Assembly: GCA_903863035.1 (NCBI GenBank) | Contig: CAIPAT010000366.1 | Coordinates: 1 to 42,945 of the forward strand | Source of the DNA: an uncultured Lentisphaeria bacterium | GTDB lineage: Bacteria; Verrucomicrobiota; Lentisphaeria; Victivallales; Victivallaceae | Direction of reading: 5' to 3' | DNA: 42,945 nucleotides | Shown: positions 8,641 through 16,868 of the stretch, in pieces | How positions within the stretch are numbered: the first letter of the stretch is position 1 | Layout of the letters: each line of letters opens with the position of its first letter | The notes under the pieces: model-generated | What the model was told of the DNA's origin: nothing | The model's database searches: none | The model's input: the letters and a program-made list of their open reading frames with translations, nothing else | Position numbers and translations under genes: made by a program

Positions 8641-10689
8641 ATGAAGAATCTTTTGCGTTTGTCGTTGATTTTAATTCCCGCAATTGCGGCATTCAATCTT
8701 CTGGCCGACAATAAGGGTGAAATTTTCCCCTACCTGACGACTGGAATTGTTGAATACAGCGGCGAGAATCCGTTTCGCACTCAAACTGTCGGGCTGATGA
8801 CATTAACACGCGAACAGGATGCCGCCTCCGGCAACTGGAATTATACCACTAAATACAATTCTGTCCTTACGCTGGGCAATAATCAGAAATCAGTGCAGTT
8901 CACGCCGCCGCCGTTGATGGTTACCTGCGGGCCGGACCGGCGCCGGATTGTCGGCGGGATGGATATATTGCGCAATTTCGGAACGGTCGGCAATGCCGCT
9001 CTGGAGCGGACCGGCCGGCCTGATTATTCCGGCAGCCGCCGGGTGAAATTGAAGATGGATACCACGGAGTTTTATCCGTCAACACCGACATTCAAAGTCA
9101 GCTACACCAGCGCAAGCAGCAAAAAACTTGGTAAATGCCTGATCGCCAGTGCGGTCAGCGATATGTTCGCCTGCAAAGTGCCGGATTCCGACGTATTGCT
9201 AACCGGTACTTACCGGGTTATCGTGGTCTGTGACCCGAAAATGGAGAATCTTTATTTCCGTTTCTGCATTTTTAATTCTGCTTATGGCGCTGAAAAAATT
9301 ACTGTTGCCGATAATTTCTGGATTACTGACAGCAATGCCAGCCCCGTAGACCTTGCGGACATCCTGCCGGACATAGTGGATATGGGCAAAACATTTCCCG
9401 CCACATCTGAACAGGCGGTTAATAGTGTCGGAGCGCCAATTCAACCGTGGATCGTGCACGCACTGGCAATCCGCAAGTACATGGATACGGTTGCAGGCGT
9501 GATTGTTGAAGGCAATCCGAATCCTCTCCCGGTTATCGCGGTCGGCACCATTCTGACAATAGACGCCGCTGTCAGTGTCGGGACCAAAATGCTTTTCGCC
9601 GGATGGGATAAAGCAACCGGCTACAATGCTTCGGACTGGGCGTGGCCGGGAATCCCATCGCTGATCGGAAACTTTGGCGGCTGGGGAGCGGCGCAAACAA
9701 TTAATCTTGCCACCGGCAAAGATACGGTGAATGTCCAGAATTGGAAAACCACCGGGGGCGATATAGCGTCAATTGCCGCCTTTTTTTATTCATTCACCGC
9801 AAGAGGCGCTGAAATAGCCGGCATAAAGCTGATTGACAAATTCACCAAAGTTCCTGCATCTGTAAAAACATTTCTCAATATCAGCAGTGTCAGAAACATA
9901 ATTGAGATGATAAACAGAAACGGGATAATCATCAAAGGCATCAATATCGCTGATGGACTGAAAAGTATTTATGACGGGATCAACAACCAGATAAAAATAT
10001 GGTCCCCGCCCGCGCCTGGCGGCTTAGTTTTTACCAAGGGCCGGCATCCTCAAGTTTTCGATGCGGTTTACCAGGCCGGGGATAACTCATTTATGATTAA
10101 CCGCCAATTCAAATATCGCATTCCAGTGCCCCCTGCAGAATTCAAAGCCATTTGCCGTTCAGTGGACAATAATCATGGTTTCGGCTATTCACTGGCAGGC
10201 AGGATCGGTGAACATTACGCCGCCGCCGACAGTATCAATGCTGCACTGAATATATCCGACCGCTTTCTAGGCAGTGTTGCTTTCGGCAATCCGGACGGCA
10301 TACCGGCCGGATGCGCCCCGGCTCCAGGATACCGGAGTCACCCGGATGCGCCGGCACAGGCCTTCCCATACTGTTTTAACATCGATTTCACTTACAATTT
10401 TGACGCTGGCAAAGACAACGTGCTGCGCGCAGTATGCAATCCGCAAATCGGATTTATCCGGGCAGTTCCTGGAAAAGCCACGACTGGAACATGGGAATTG
10501 GATGTACAGGCGCAGGAGTCAGGAGTGCCCTCCGGACTGGATGCCAATGCCCGGCATCTCGCATTGGAATGGCCGTATTACTCGCAAATCAGGCCAGTTG
10601 CATCCGCATTAAACTATGGGGAAGCTGCCGCATTCTGTATGTTATTACAGAGCAGCGGGATAAAGTTAAATAATTTAATTGCAGAATAG
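8641..10689 (+). CDS. Large exported protein of unknown function in the repeat-protein cluster
   Basis: A 682-residue protein with a signal peptide (MKNLLRLSLILIPAIAAFN). An in-frame ATG also exists at 8623, but the ATG at 8641 has the better ribosome site (GCAGG) and places the signal sequence at the N-terminus. The first half looks beta-rich, with many Thr, Tyr and Phe. The middle has a hydrophobic stretch near residues 290-320 (VIAVGTILTIDAAVSVG), and the last 150 residues contain several Cys and Pro/Ala-rich segments. I recognise no family. It closes the first block of the cluster, 36 bp after the second CsgG-like gene, so a role as outer-membrane or surface partner of the pores is possible. 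Confidence 0.65.
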   Translation: MKNLLRLSLILIPAIAAFNLLADNKGEIFPYLTTGIVEYSGENPFRTQTVGLMTLTREQDAASGNWNYTTKYNSVLTLGNNQKSVQFTPPPLMVTCGPDRRRIVGGMDILRNFGTVGNAALERTGRPDYSGSRRVKLKMDTTEFYPSTPTFKVSYTSASSKKLGKCLIASAVSDMFACKVPDSDVLLTGTYRVIVVCDPKMENLYFRFCIFNSAYGAEKITVADNFWITDSNASPVDLADILPDIVDMGKTFPATSEQAVNSVGAPIQPWIVHALAIRKYMDTVAGVIVEGNPNPLPVIAVGTILTIDAAVSVGTKMLFAGWDKATGYNASDWAWPGIPSLIGNFGGWGAAQTINLATGKDTVNVQNWKTTGGDIASIAAFFYSFTARGAEIAGIKLIDKFTKVPASVKTFLNISSVRNIIEMINRNGIIIKGINIADGLKSIYDGINNQIKIWSPPAPGGLVFTKGRHPQVFDAVYQAGDNSFMINRQFKYRIPVPPAEFKAICRSVDNNHGFGYSLAGRIGEHYAAADSINAALNISDRFLGSVAFGNPDGIPAGCAPAPGYRSHPDAPAQAFPYCFNIDFTYNFDAGKDNVLRAVCNPQIGFIRAVPGKATTGTWELDVQAQESGVPSGLDANARHLALEWPYYSQIRPVASALNYGEAAAFCMLLQSSGIKLNNLIAE

Positions 10690-10778
10690 CGCTGACTATT
10701 TGCATTTCCGCAATTTATCATTTATAATATAATGTATAGGAGTGTTGGCTAAAAATTATGCGTTTCTAAGGAACAGTC

Positions 10779-10920
10779 ACAAAATAACCTATGTTTTTGT
10801 ACCGTTCTCTTGAATGCTTTACGTGTCGCTTGTTCGTTACATACCTGCCGGTATGCGCCTTGCAAGCAACCCGAAAAACCAAATCGAGATATTCGGTAAC
10901 AATTCAAAAGGTTATTTTGT
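10779..10920. repeat. 142-bp element bounded by 12-bp perfect inverted repeats (MITE-like or structured RNA)
   Basis: ACAAAATAACCT at 10779-10790 is the exact reverse complement of AGGTTATTTTGT at 10909-10920. Just inside are TTGTACCG and CGGTAACAA, which pair with one bulge. The centre has a perfect small hairpin, CATACC-TGCC-GGTATG. The layered symmetry suggests a miniature inverted-repeat element or a folded RNA leader. No flanking target duplication is obvious. Confidence 0.5.
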
Positions 10921-10971
10921 TCAAGTTCATGACTATATATTTTGCTAAACGGAAATTGTAACTATAAAACT

Positions 10972-10998
10972 ACAATTAGTGATTCTAAAACTAATTGT
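10972..10998. promoter_or_regulatory. AT-rich 9-bp inverted repeat before repeat-protein gene 2
   Basis: ACAATTAGT and ACTAATTGT are perfect reverse complements separated by nine bases, about 30 bp upstream of the ATG at 11029 and just 5' of its ribosome site. It could be an operator or a 5'-UTR hairpin that controls this probably highly expressed gene. Confidence 0.4.
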
Positions 10999-11028
10999 TT
11001 AAAATATTAAAATCAACAAGGGGGTATC

Positions 11029-12123
11029 ATGAAGACGTTATTAAGTTCAATCGGGGTTTTGATCGCAAGTATTAGTATCGCAGTTGCATTGCCGGCGCCG
11101 TCAAGCGGCGGCCAGCAAACGAAGGTTACAAATTCATACATCGATAACAGCAATCAGAATGTAACCAACAAAGCGGACACCGGTTCGCATATAAATTCCG
11201 GGATTCAGGCAAAAGGAGCACAAATAACCAATTCCGCCGTCGTTAATACTAATATCGGAGTTGAAAACACCGCCTCAAAGAATTCTAAAGTAAACAGCGG
11301 GATTGAAGCCAATCGTGCCACTATAACTGACTCTACTATACTCAACCGCAATGAAAAAGTTACGAATATCGCGATTGAAGACAGTAAAATTAATTCCGGA
11401 GTATCTGCCAATGACGCGAAAATCACCGGCAAATCGGTAATTGATAATCGCAATACCGGAGTTAATAATACTGCAACTAAAGGTTCAACCATCAATTCCG
11501 GGATCATGCTGGACAATGCCATCATAAAGACCAGCAAGTTGACCAACGTTAATCAAAATGTTGAAAATATCGCATCTGACGTTAGCAAAATCAATTCCGG
11601 TATCGACGCGTCCAATGCCCTCAATATTCAGAATGCCACCATCAGCAACACAAACACCGGGGTCAATAATACCGCCGAAAAAGGCAGCACCATTAATTCC
11701 GGCATAAGCCTGAAGGGCTCAACTGTAAAAGACGCCACACTGGAAAACAAAAATGAAAATGTCGTCAATTTCGCGACTGGAAATTCAACGATTAATACTG
11801 GCATCAATGCCAATAACGCGCAAATACTTGGCAAACAAACCATCAAGAGCGAACTGACCAATTCTACCAACGACGCCATCAATAACAGTCACATTAATGC
11901 AGGGATCTCGGCCAATGATGCTACTCTGACTAATAATAAAAATATTATTAATATCGGAGATAAAGTTTATAACAGGGCGGAAAATGGTTCGAAAGTGAAT
12001 TCAGGAATTAACCTTGATAAATCGGATGTCAAGAATTCTACAATTATAAATACCCAGAGTAACGTTAGAAATACTGCGGTCGGTAGCTCTACCGCCAATT
12101 CCGGTGTCGATTTAGGGGAATAA
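11029..12123 (+). CDS. Secreted INSGI-type repeat protein 2 (about ten repeats)
   Basis: This 364-residue protein is almost entirely repeat after a signal peptide (about 1-22). From residue 31 to the end there are about ten units of 33-35 residues. Each unit has two conserved parts, N-x-N-x-x-V-x-N-x-A and then S-x-I-N-S-G-I-x-A. There is no Cys, little aromatic content and no globular domain. Regular Asn/Ser/Thr ladders alternating with Ile/Val are what beta-solenoids and curli-type amyloids show, but period and motif differ from the curlin repeat of about 22 residues. I infer the main structural subunit of a surface fibre, exported by the CsgG-like pores encoded upstream. It ends one base before the next gene, whose ribosome site (AGGGGAA) lies in its last codons. 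Confidence 0.8.
   Translation: MKTLLSSIGVLIASISIAVALPAPSSGGQQTKVTNSYIDNSNQNVTNKADTGSHINSGIQAKGAQITNSAVVNTNIGVENTASKNSKVNSGIEANRATITDSTILNRNEKVTNIAIEDSKINSGVSANDAKITGKSVIDNRNTGVNNTATKGSTINSGIMLDNAIIKTSKLTNVNQNVENIASDVSKINSGIDASNALNIQNATISNTNTGVNNTAEKGSTINSGISLKGSTVKDATLENKNENVVNFATGNSTINTGINANNAQILGKQTIKSELTNSTNDAINNSHINAGISANDATLTNNKNIINIGDKVYNRAENGSKVNSGINLDKSDVKNSTIINTQSNVRNTAVGSSTANSGVDLGE
11119..12110 (+). repeat. About ten tandem coding repeats, period about 99-102 bp (INSGI core)
   Basis: INSGI, VNSGI, INSGV, INTGI or INAGI recurs every 33-35 residues. The DNA copies have diverged strongly while the protein consensus is kept, which indicates selection on the repeat structure. Confidence 0.8.
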
Positions 12124-12124
12124 T

Positions 12125-12538
12125 ATGGGCAAGCCCGGTATTTTTATGCTAATCTTGATGGCGGCGGGAATGATTTCCGCCGCCACTCCTGCACAGGAAC
12201 GCCTGATGAAAGCAGAAGCGGAAAAATTGCAGGAAATTAACCGCCAGGTGGTTCAGCAGCTTGGGGATTTGTCTAAATATGAGAACAAGACGGTTTATGT
12301 CAAGGCGAAATTGATTCCTTTGGGAGATTCCAAATACAAAGTAAAAATAGACAAGGTTTCGACAGATAAAATAGAATTCGGCGACTGTGCAAAAGACGAA
12401 AAAATTATCATGGTAAAAGGGAAAGTCTCTCAAGATAAAGCCAACAAGTTTACCATCGACCTGGAAAACGTTTTGCCGCCGCCGGCCGATACGCCGAAGG
12501 ACAAAAACTCGAAAGATAACGGAGAAAAAAATAAATGA
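12125..12538 (+). CDS. Small exported protein, possible periplasmic accessory
   Basis: A 137-residue protein with a short signal peptide (cleavage near ISAA-TP). It has a helical charged segment (residues about 22-50), then a compact beta-rich core (VYVKAKLIPLG, YKVKIDKV, IIMVKGKV, FTIDLENV) resembling a small OB-like barrel, and a Lys/Pro-rich tail. I recognise no family. It sits between repeat protein 2 and an LPP20-like gene and overlaps the latter by four bases (ATGA). A secretion accessory comparable in role, not sequence, to CsgE/CsgF/CsgC is a reasonable guess. Confidence 0.6.
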   Translation: MGKPGIFMLILMAAGMISAATPAQERLMKAEAEKLQEINRQVVQQLGDLSKYENKTVYVKAKLIPLGDSKYKVKIDKVSTDKIEFGDCAKDEKIIMVKGKVSQDKANKFTIDLENVLPPPADTPKDKNSKDNGEKNK

Positions 12539-13371
12539 TGAAAATCAAGCCGGCCTTAATTTTAACCGCGGTATTCTGCCTGGTTCAATTCAGCACAGAA
12601 GGGAAGGAACTTTCTGCGCCGCAGAAGAAACTTAATTCGGTTAATTGCGCACGGGTATTGGCCCAGCGGAATATCGTCGAAACGGTTTACGGCGTGAAGA
12701 TCCGTTTTCTGGAGGAAGTCACCAATTTAAGCGAAGGCAGTTTTCTCGGTACAACCGAAACCAAAACCGGCGAGCGGAACATCCGAGGCATTGAATTCAT
12801 TGAAAAATATGATCCGAAAACTGATATTGCCCAGGTAACCGCGGTATTGAAGCTGAGCCGTATTGCCGACATTGTTGACAAGGATAAATTCAACCTGGAT
12901 AAATTTCCGAATCTGGAAATCCGCCGTGTCGCATTTGCCTCTTCGACTTCGGAAAACACCAATAAACTGGCGGCGCTTCGCGCGGCTGAAATTGAAGCTT
13001 ATAAAAATCTGTTTAAGCAAATCGGGGGATTTACGCTGGAGAGTAACACGAAAGTAAAAAATTTCATGCTTTCCTCGGATAAGGTCAAAGCCCAGGTTAT
13101 AGGGGCCGTAATGGGAGCCGAATACGACGGTTTTGCCTGGGAAGGCAAAGGCGATGACGCCGTGGCAATTGTAAAGCTGCGCCTGGACCTGAAACGTCTT
13201 GCGGAAATGCTCGGACAGAAAATAGTTGATTATGACAAAGACACCATTGAAGCCGAAGGCCGGGCCGCCCAGGGCTTCGCCGCCAATGATGACAATCCGC
13301 CGCAGTCTGACCAGGCCGTAAAGAAAATGACACCTAAAATAAGCGAAGGCAATGTTGACGTAATGCCTTAA
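12535..13371 (+). CDS. Exported protein with LPP20/FlgT-N-like domains
   Basis: A 278-residue protein with an N-terminal signal peptide (cleavage near residue 22) and no lipobox. Two halves of similar build are visible. The second (about 135-230) has the LPP20/FlgT-N pattern: an alanine-rich helix AALRAAEIEAYKNLFKQIGG, a short strand, KVKNFMLSSDKVKAQVIGAV, then strands ending AIVKLRLDL. LPP20-type domains occur in Gram-negative envelope proteins and in the flagellar T-ring protein FlgT. No flagellar genes are nearby, so it more likely forms a periplasmic collar or scaffold for the CsgG-like export apparatus. It overlaps the preceding gene by four bases. Confidence 0.6.
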   Translation: MMKIKPALILTAVFCLVQFSTEGKELSAPQKKLNSVNCARVLAQRNIVETVYGVKIRFLEEVTNLSEGSFLGTTETKTGERNIRGIEFIEKYDPKTDIAQVTAVLKLSRIADIVDKDKFNLDKFPNLEIRRVAFASSTSENTNKLAALRAAEIEAYKNLFKQIGGFTLESNTKVKNFMLSSDKVKAQVIGAVMGAEYDGFAWEGKGDDAVAIVKLRLDLKRLAEMLGQKIVDYDKDTIEAEGRAAQGFAANDDNPPQSDQAVKKMTPKISEGNVDVMP

Positions 13372-13399
13372 ATTGCGCTTCGGGGAGCAGGGGTTTGCG

Positions 13400-14149
13400 A
13401 TGAGCATAAAATTTTCTCCGGCAATGATTATTTCCGCCTTTCTATTCTGTCTGTGCGCGTCTATTCTGGCCGAAAGCAGCTATGAAGATATCGACAAATG
13501 CATAGTTGAGGCGTACAACGCCACACCCAAACGTACCGCCGAAGTCTACGCCGGCAGTATGGAAATAATTGAAAAGAGCCGCCGTTCCGGCGGGCATGAA
13601 GCCGGCGAGTGGCGGTCCAAAGCAGAAAGAATGGTTACGCTGGCATGTTTTTATGAAACAACTCTGGCGGTTCAGAACAATGATTATCTGACCGCGTTTA
13701 TCTGGGCGCAGCGCGGGCTGAGCAATGGCGCATCCAGCGGGGAGATCGGCGGTATAAGCATCAAAGATGTTCATGAATTTCTGATGAATGCGACGAAAGA
13801 GCTTGAAGCTGATGAAACCGTAAAAAAAGCTGATTTCGGCAAAACCAGACTTATCATTGCAGACTACCGGAAAAATCCTCCGGCCGCCAGTCGCGAAGAC
13901 CGCAGCAAATCAGTTGCCGATCCCAAAGGCATCCTGCAGTATCAACTGGTTGCCGGGCCTCAAACAGACGATCAAAGACAATTGTATGTTGTAGTAAGGG
14001 CCAATGGCTCGGATGTAAAAATATTCAACAATCCCGGCAAAGGCTGGAAGGCAGATACATGGCAGCCGTTCTCAACAGATATTTACTATAAATCATGGCA
14101 GGAAGCCGCGGAACATCTGGCAGGAAGCAAACAGGGAGCGAACAAGTGA
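13400..14149 (+). CDS. Exported protein of unknown function in the repeat-protein cluster
   Basis: A 249-residue protein. The frame is open from a TTG at 13373, but the ATG at 13400 is chosen because GGAGCAGGGG precedes it and a typical signal peptide (ending ASILAES) follows. The N-terminal half is helical with a TPR-like look (LACFYETTLAVQNNDYLTAF). The C-terminal 70 residues are beta-rich and end in a short helix. Its stop overlaps the GTG start of repeat protein 3 by four bases, so the two are probably made together. That suggests a chaperone or assembly role for the repeat protein, which is inference only. Confidence 0.6.
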   Translation: MSIKFSPAMIISAFLFCLCASILAESSYEDIDKCIVEAYNATPKRTAEVYAGSMEIIEKSRRSGGHEAGEWRSKAERMVTLACFYETTLAVQNNDYLTAFIWAQRGLSNGASSGEIGGISIKDVHEFLMNATKELEADETVKKADFGKTRLIIADYRKNPPAASREDRSKSVADPKGILQYQLVAGPQTDDQRQLYVVVRANGSDVKIFNNPGKGWKADTWQPFSTDIYYKSWQEAAEHLAGSKQGANK

Positions 14150-14823
14150 ATATAAAAATTATATTTATCGGCCTGACTGCGCTGTCATTCAATAATCTGC
14201 CGGCTATGCCGGCGCAGAATAGTGACACTGCCCCCAAAGCCGCCGGTCCCGCTCCCGTCGCAATTAAGAAAGTTGTAATTCCGGAAATCAAGTCTGTGCC
14301 TAAAGACAACCCTGACAGTAAGCCGACAGCTAAAGTAAGCGATTCAATTTTTCTCAATCTTAATGAAAATGCGTTGAATGTTGCAGTAAAAAATTCTCAA
14401 ATCAACTCCGGGATAGATGCGTCCGGCGCGGATATCCGTGATTCGAAATTAAGCAATACCAATAACGGTGTTTCTAATCGCGCATCAAATAATTCCACCA
14501 TAAATTCCGGCATCAGCGTCAAAAAGTCATCCATTCAAAAATCCGAAATCACCAATCGCAATGCCGACGTGACGAATACCGCGCAAAACAACTCGCAAGT
14601 AAACTCAGGCATTGAAGCCGACAACGCCATGATTAAAAATGCTAAAATCATAAATACCAATACACGCGGAACCGCGACGGCGACGAATAGCTCTACCGTC
14701 AATAGCGGAATTTCGGCAAATAACGCTAAAATACATGACGCAACTATTGATAACAAGCAGACTGGCGGAGTCAATTCGGCCAGAGAAAAATCTGAGGCCA
14801 ATTCCGGAATAAATTTAAAATAG
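14146..14823 (+). CDS. Secreted INSGI-type repeat protein 3 (about five repeats)
   Basis: A 225-residue protein that starts at a GTG overlapping the upstream TGA. AGGGAGCG is the ribosome site, and the signal peptide (to about residue 20, NLPAMPA) begins directly at this codon. A Pro/Ala/Lys linker (about 25-60) precedes about five repeats of the same class as at 11029: INSGIDA, INSGISV, VNSGIEA, VNSGISA and a final ANSGI at the C-terminus. The shorter array and distinct linker suggest a minor subunit, nucleator or cap of the presumed fibre. Confidence 0.75.
   Translation: MNIKIIFIGLTALSFNNLPAMPAQNSDTAPKAAGPAPVAIKKVVIPEIKSVPKDNPDSKPTAKVSDSIFLNLNENALNVAVKNSQINSGIDASGADIRDSKLSNTNNGVSNRASNNSTINSGISVKKSSIQKSEITNRNADVTNTAQNNSQVNSGIEADNAMIKNAKIINTNTRGTATATNSSTVNSGISANNAKIHDATIDNKQTGGVNSAREKSEANSGINLK
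14330..14820 (+). repeat. About five tandem coding repeats (INSGI core)
   Basis: INSGI/VNSGI/ANSGI cores recur every 33 residues or so from residue 62 to the C-terminus of repeat protein 3. The consensus is the same as in the array at 11119-12110. Confidence 0.75.
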
Positions 14824-14856
14824 ATTTAAATCAATCATAATTGCAGGAGGCTGCGG

Positions 14857-15579
14857 ATGTTTCTCGTTAAAATCATTATGAGCTGCTGGCTGGCGGCGTC
14901 TGTAGTCTCGGACCGGCAGACAAATGTAAAAAATGTGCATGACGCCAGTTCTACCGTCAATAGCGGAATTTCGCTCGGCAATGACCCCGGAAGCGAAAAA
15001 ACTGCCGGCAGGATGGTTTCTGTCACCAAATCACTTGCCCCGTTCACAGCGCTTTCAATTGACGGCGCGCTGGATGTCGAAGTTCAGCGCGGCGCCAGTC
15101 ACCGGATTACTGTCGATGCCGACAGTCGCGCGATAGAGTATGTTGCCATCAACGTTTTAAATGATAAATTGAGCGTCGGACTTAAGGGTAATTCAACGCT
15201 GGATGGAAAAATTAAATTAATAATCGAGTTACCGGCGCTGGCACGGTTAGATTTTTCCGGCGCAGGAAATATAGTAATTAATGATGTTGCCGGAGATAAA
15301 CTGGAAATTTTTGCTGAAAAAGCAGCCGGTGATCTTGCCGTTTCCGGGAAAGTCAAAGATTTAAAGCTGAAAATTAACGGAGCTGTAACTGTTGACGCCG
15401 GAAAACTCATGGCGCAAAACGCTGATGTAGACGTCCGCGGCGCTTCATCAGCTACCGTCAATGTCAAGGGAAGTTTGAACGCAAAAGCCGCCGGGGCGGC
15501 GACGATTCGATATTGCGGAAATCCGCAAGCATTAAAAGAACAAGTCAGCGGTGCCGGTTCGCTGGAAAAAATACAATAA
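14857..15579 (+). CDS. DUF2807 (head-GIN-like) adhesin domain with one INSGI repeat at its N-terminus
   Basis: A 240-residue protein. A short hydrophobic N-terminus (FLVKIIMSCWLAASVV) looks like a weak signal peptide. Residues about 20-45 then form a single copy of the cluster's repeat, ending STVNSGISL. The rest is a DUF2807-type right-handed beta-helix: FTALSIDGALDVEVQRG at the start, LDFSGAGNIVI in the middle, ASSATVNVKGSL and a closing VSGAGSLEKI. DUF2807 proteins are surface or periplasmic beta-helix proteins of unknown role. The single repeat could let this protein dock onto or seed the repeat fibre, as CsgB does for CsgA. The ribosome site GGAGG is strong. Confidence 0.75.
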   Translation: MFLVKIIMSCWLAASVVSDRQTNVKNVHDASSTVNSGISLGNDPGSEKTAGRMVSVTKSLAPFTALSIDGALDVEVQRGASHRITVDADSRAIEYVAINVLNDKLSVGLKGNSTLDGKIKLIIELPALARLDFSGAGNIVINDVAGDKLEIFAEKAAGDLAVSGKVKDLKLKINGAVTVDAGKLMAQNADVDVRGASSATVNVKGSLNAKAAGAATIRYCGNPQALKEQVSGAGSLEKIQ

Positions 15580-15590
15580 CGGGAGATGCT

Positions 15591-16790
15591 ATGAAGATGC
15601 GGTTTCTGAAAAATATTGTCCTTGGTTTTGTTTTATTCGCCGGTTGCGGTATTTATGCGCAGGAGCTTAAAGAGGTCACGGCTTCCGGAAGCGCGGAAGG
15701 CACCCCGGACAAAGCCGGAGAACAGGCGCTGGCGCGGGCGTTGCGGGATGCGGTTCAGCAAGGAGCCGGCGTTGATGTCATGAGCGAATCGAAGGTGAGT
15801 AATTTTCAGATGGAATACGACCGGATTATCACTTCGTCGTTCGGCTATATTAAAGACTACAAAATAATATCCAAAAACTATTCTGATAAAGATAAAATCT
15901 ACAGTGTTACGATTAAAGCCCAGGTTGGCAAAGGCAGCCCCGGCATGGATCAGGTGATGGCGCTAAGATTGCTGGTCAAGCGGATGCAGTCGCCGCGGCT
16001 GACGATTCAGGTCAAGGAAAAAATTTCCGGCGAATACAATTCGGAAATGCCGGTATCTCAGGCGGTGCTTGAAGAAATCGCCCAGAAAACCGGGCTGGAA
16101 GTTTTTAAACAGAACGTGATTCAGGAGCGCGATGAAAAAGAGTCCGACCGGGCAGCGCTGCTCGGAGATAATCTGGAAAGCAAGGTGAAAAAGGCCGGAA
16201 TTACCAGTACTTCCGATTTTAAGATCACCGCCAATGTAAATGGCAGCGTCGGCAAGATGAAAGAACCTTTTCCCGATGTTCAGGTGCGCGACGCATCTGT
16301 CGGCATTAACATGCAGGCGGTCTGGACAGATACCGGGGAAGTCATCTCGACCGTTAATATCCCGACGCTCTTTTTCCGCGGCGAAAGCAATATGAGTCTG
16401 CCTTATGAAATGCCGGACCAGCTGCTGCGGCATTATCTGATGGAAATATTGACCGGAAAAACCAAAAACGCAGAGGCGGAAAACGCTTATTCGCTGTTCC
16501 GGAAGATCCTTGCTAAGTGGGTCGTCGAGCTGGATCTCGGCGCGAAAGTCCAGCTGGAGTTCAAGCAGATCGACAAAGAAACTTTCGACAAACTGATCGA
16601 AAAGTTGCGCGGCAATCCGGATATTTCATATGCCTGGAGACGTGAATTCGACAGCCGCCTTTACTCGATTATTGAAATAGAGACCCGGCTGGATGCCGCT
16701 AAAATCGAAGATGTTGTGCTGGCGGAAGCAGGGCGCAAATTCAAAATAGACACCGCGACCAAAAGACGTCTCCGCTTTATACCTAAATAG
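15591..16790 (+). CDS. FlgT/LPP20-like periplasmic protein
   Basis: A 399-residue protein. The ATG at 15591 is preferred over upstream in-frame starts because the signal peptide (to about AGCGIYAQ) begins there. The N-terminal 110 residues match the FlgT-N/LPP20 pattern: EQALARALRDAVQQGAGVDV, SKVSNFQ, ITSSFGYIKDYKII and then IYSVTIKAQVG. The middle (about 120-270) resembles the alpha/beta middle domain of FlgT-like proteins, and the C-terminus adds two more mixed domains. FlgT stabilises the flagellar basal body in Vibrio. Without flagellar genes here, a periplasmic ring or plug at the CsgG-like pore is more likely. It starts 11 bp after the DUF2807 gene. Confidence 0.65.
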   Translation: MKMRFLKNIVLGFVLFAGCGIYAQELKEVTASGSAEGTPDKAGEQALARALRDAVQQGAGVDVMSESKVSNFQMEYDRIITSSFGYIKDYKIISKNYSDKDKIYSVTIKAQVGKGSPGMDQVMALRLLVKRMQSPRLTIQVKEKISGEYNSEMPVSQAVLEEIAQKTGLEVFKQNVIQERDEKESDRAALLGDNLESKVKKAGITSTSDFKITANVNGSVGKMKEPFPDVQVRDASVGINMQAVWTDTGEVISTVNIPTLFFRGESNMSLPYEMPDQLLRHYLMEILTGKTKNAEAENAYSLFRKILAKWVVELDLGAKVQLEFKQIDKETFDKLIEKLRGNPDISYAWRREFDSRLYSIIEIETRLDAAKIEDVVLAEAGRKFKIDTATKRRLRFIPK

Positions 16791-16868
16791 TTACGAAACT
16801 AGCATTGCGGTCTTGCAAAAACAATGATTCCTGCTAAAATAACATAACTACCGTGGCTCAGGAGGCAA

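Larger units (their letters stand above)
10690..11028. other. 339-bp intergenic region between the two blocks of the repeat-protein cluster
   Basis: No convincing gene is present. The region holds an inverted-repeat-bounded segment (10779-10920), an AT-rich hairpin (10972-10998) and, just before the next gene, the ribosome site AAGGGGG. A TATAAT-like box lies at 10723-10728. It probably carries the promoter of the 11029-18569 block. Confidence 0.5.

Noticed and set aside
10713..10740. Third AraC-type operator before the 11029 block
   Set aside because: It shares only CATTTATAATATA with the two true copies. No TTTTGMCA half-sites occur at the right distance.
11119..12110. Regular repeats as a CRISPR array
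   Set aside because: The repeats are divergent at DNA level, fully coding in one frame and without unique spacers.
12727..13407. 226-codon minus-strand frame opposite the LPP20-like gene
   Set aside because: The plus strand has a signal peptide, a four-base overlap with its neighbour and domain features. The minus frame has none.
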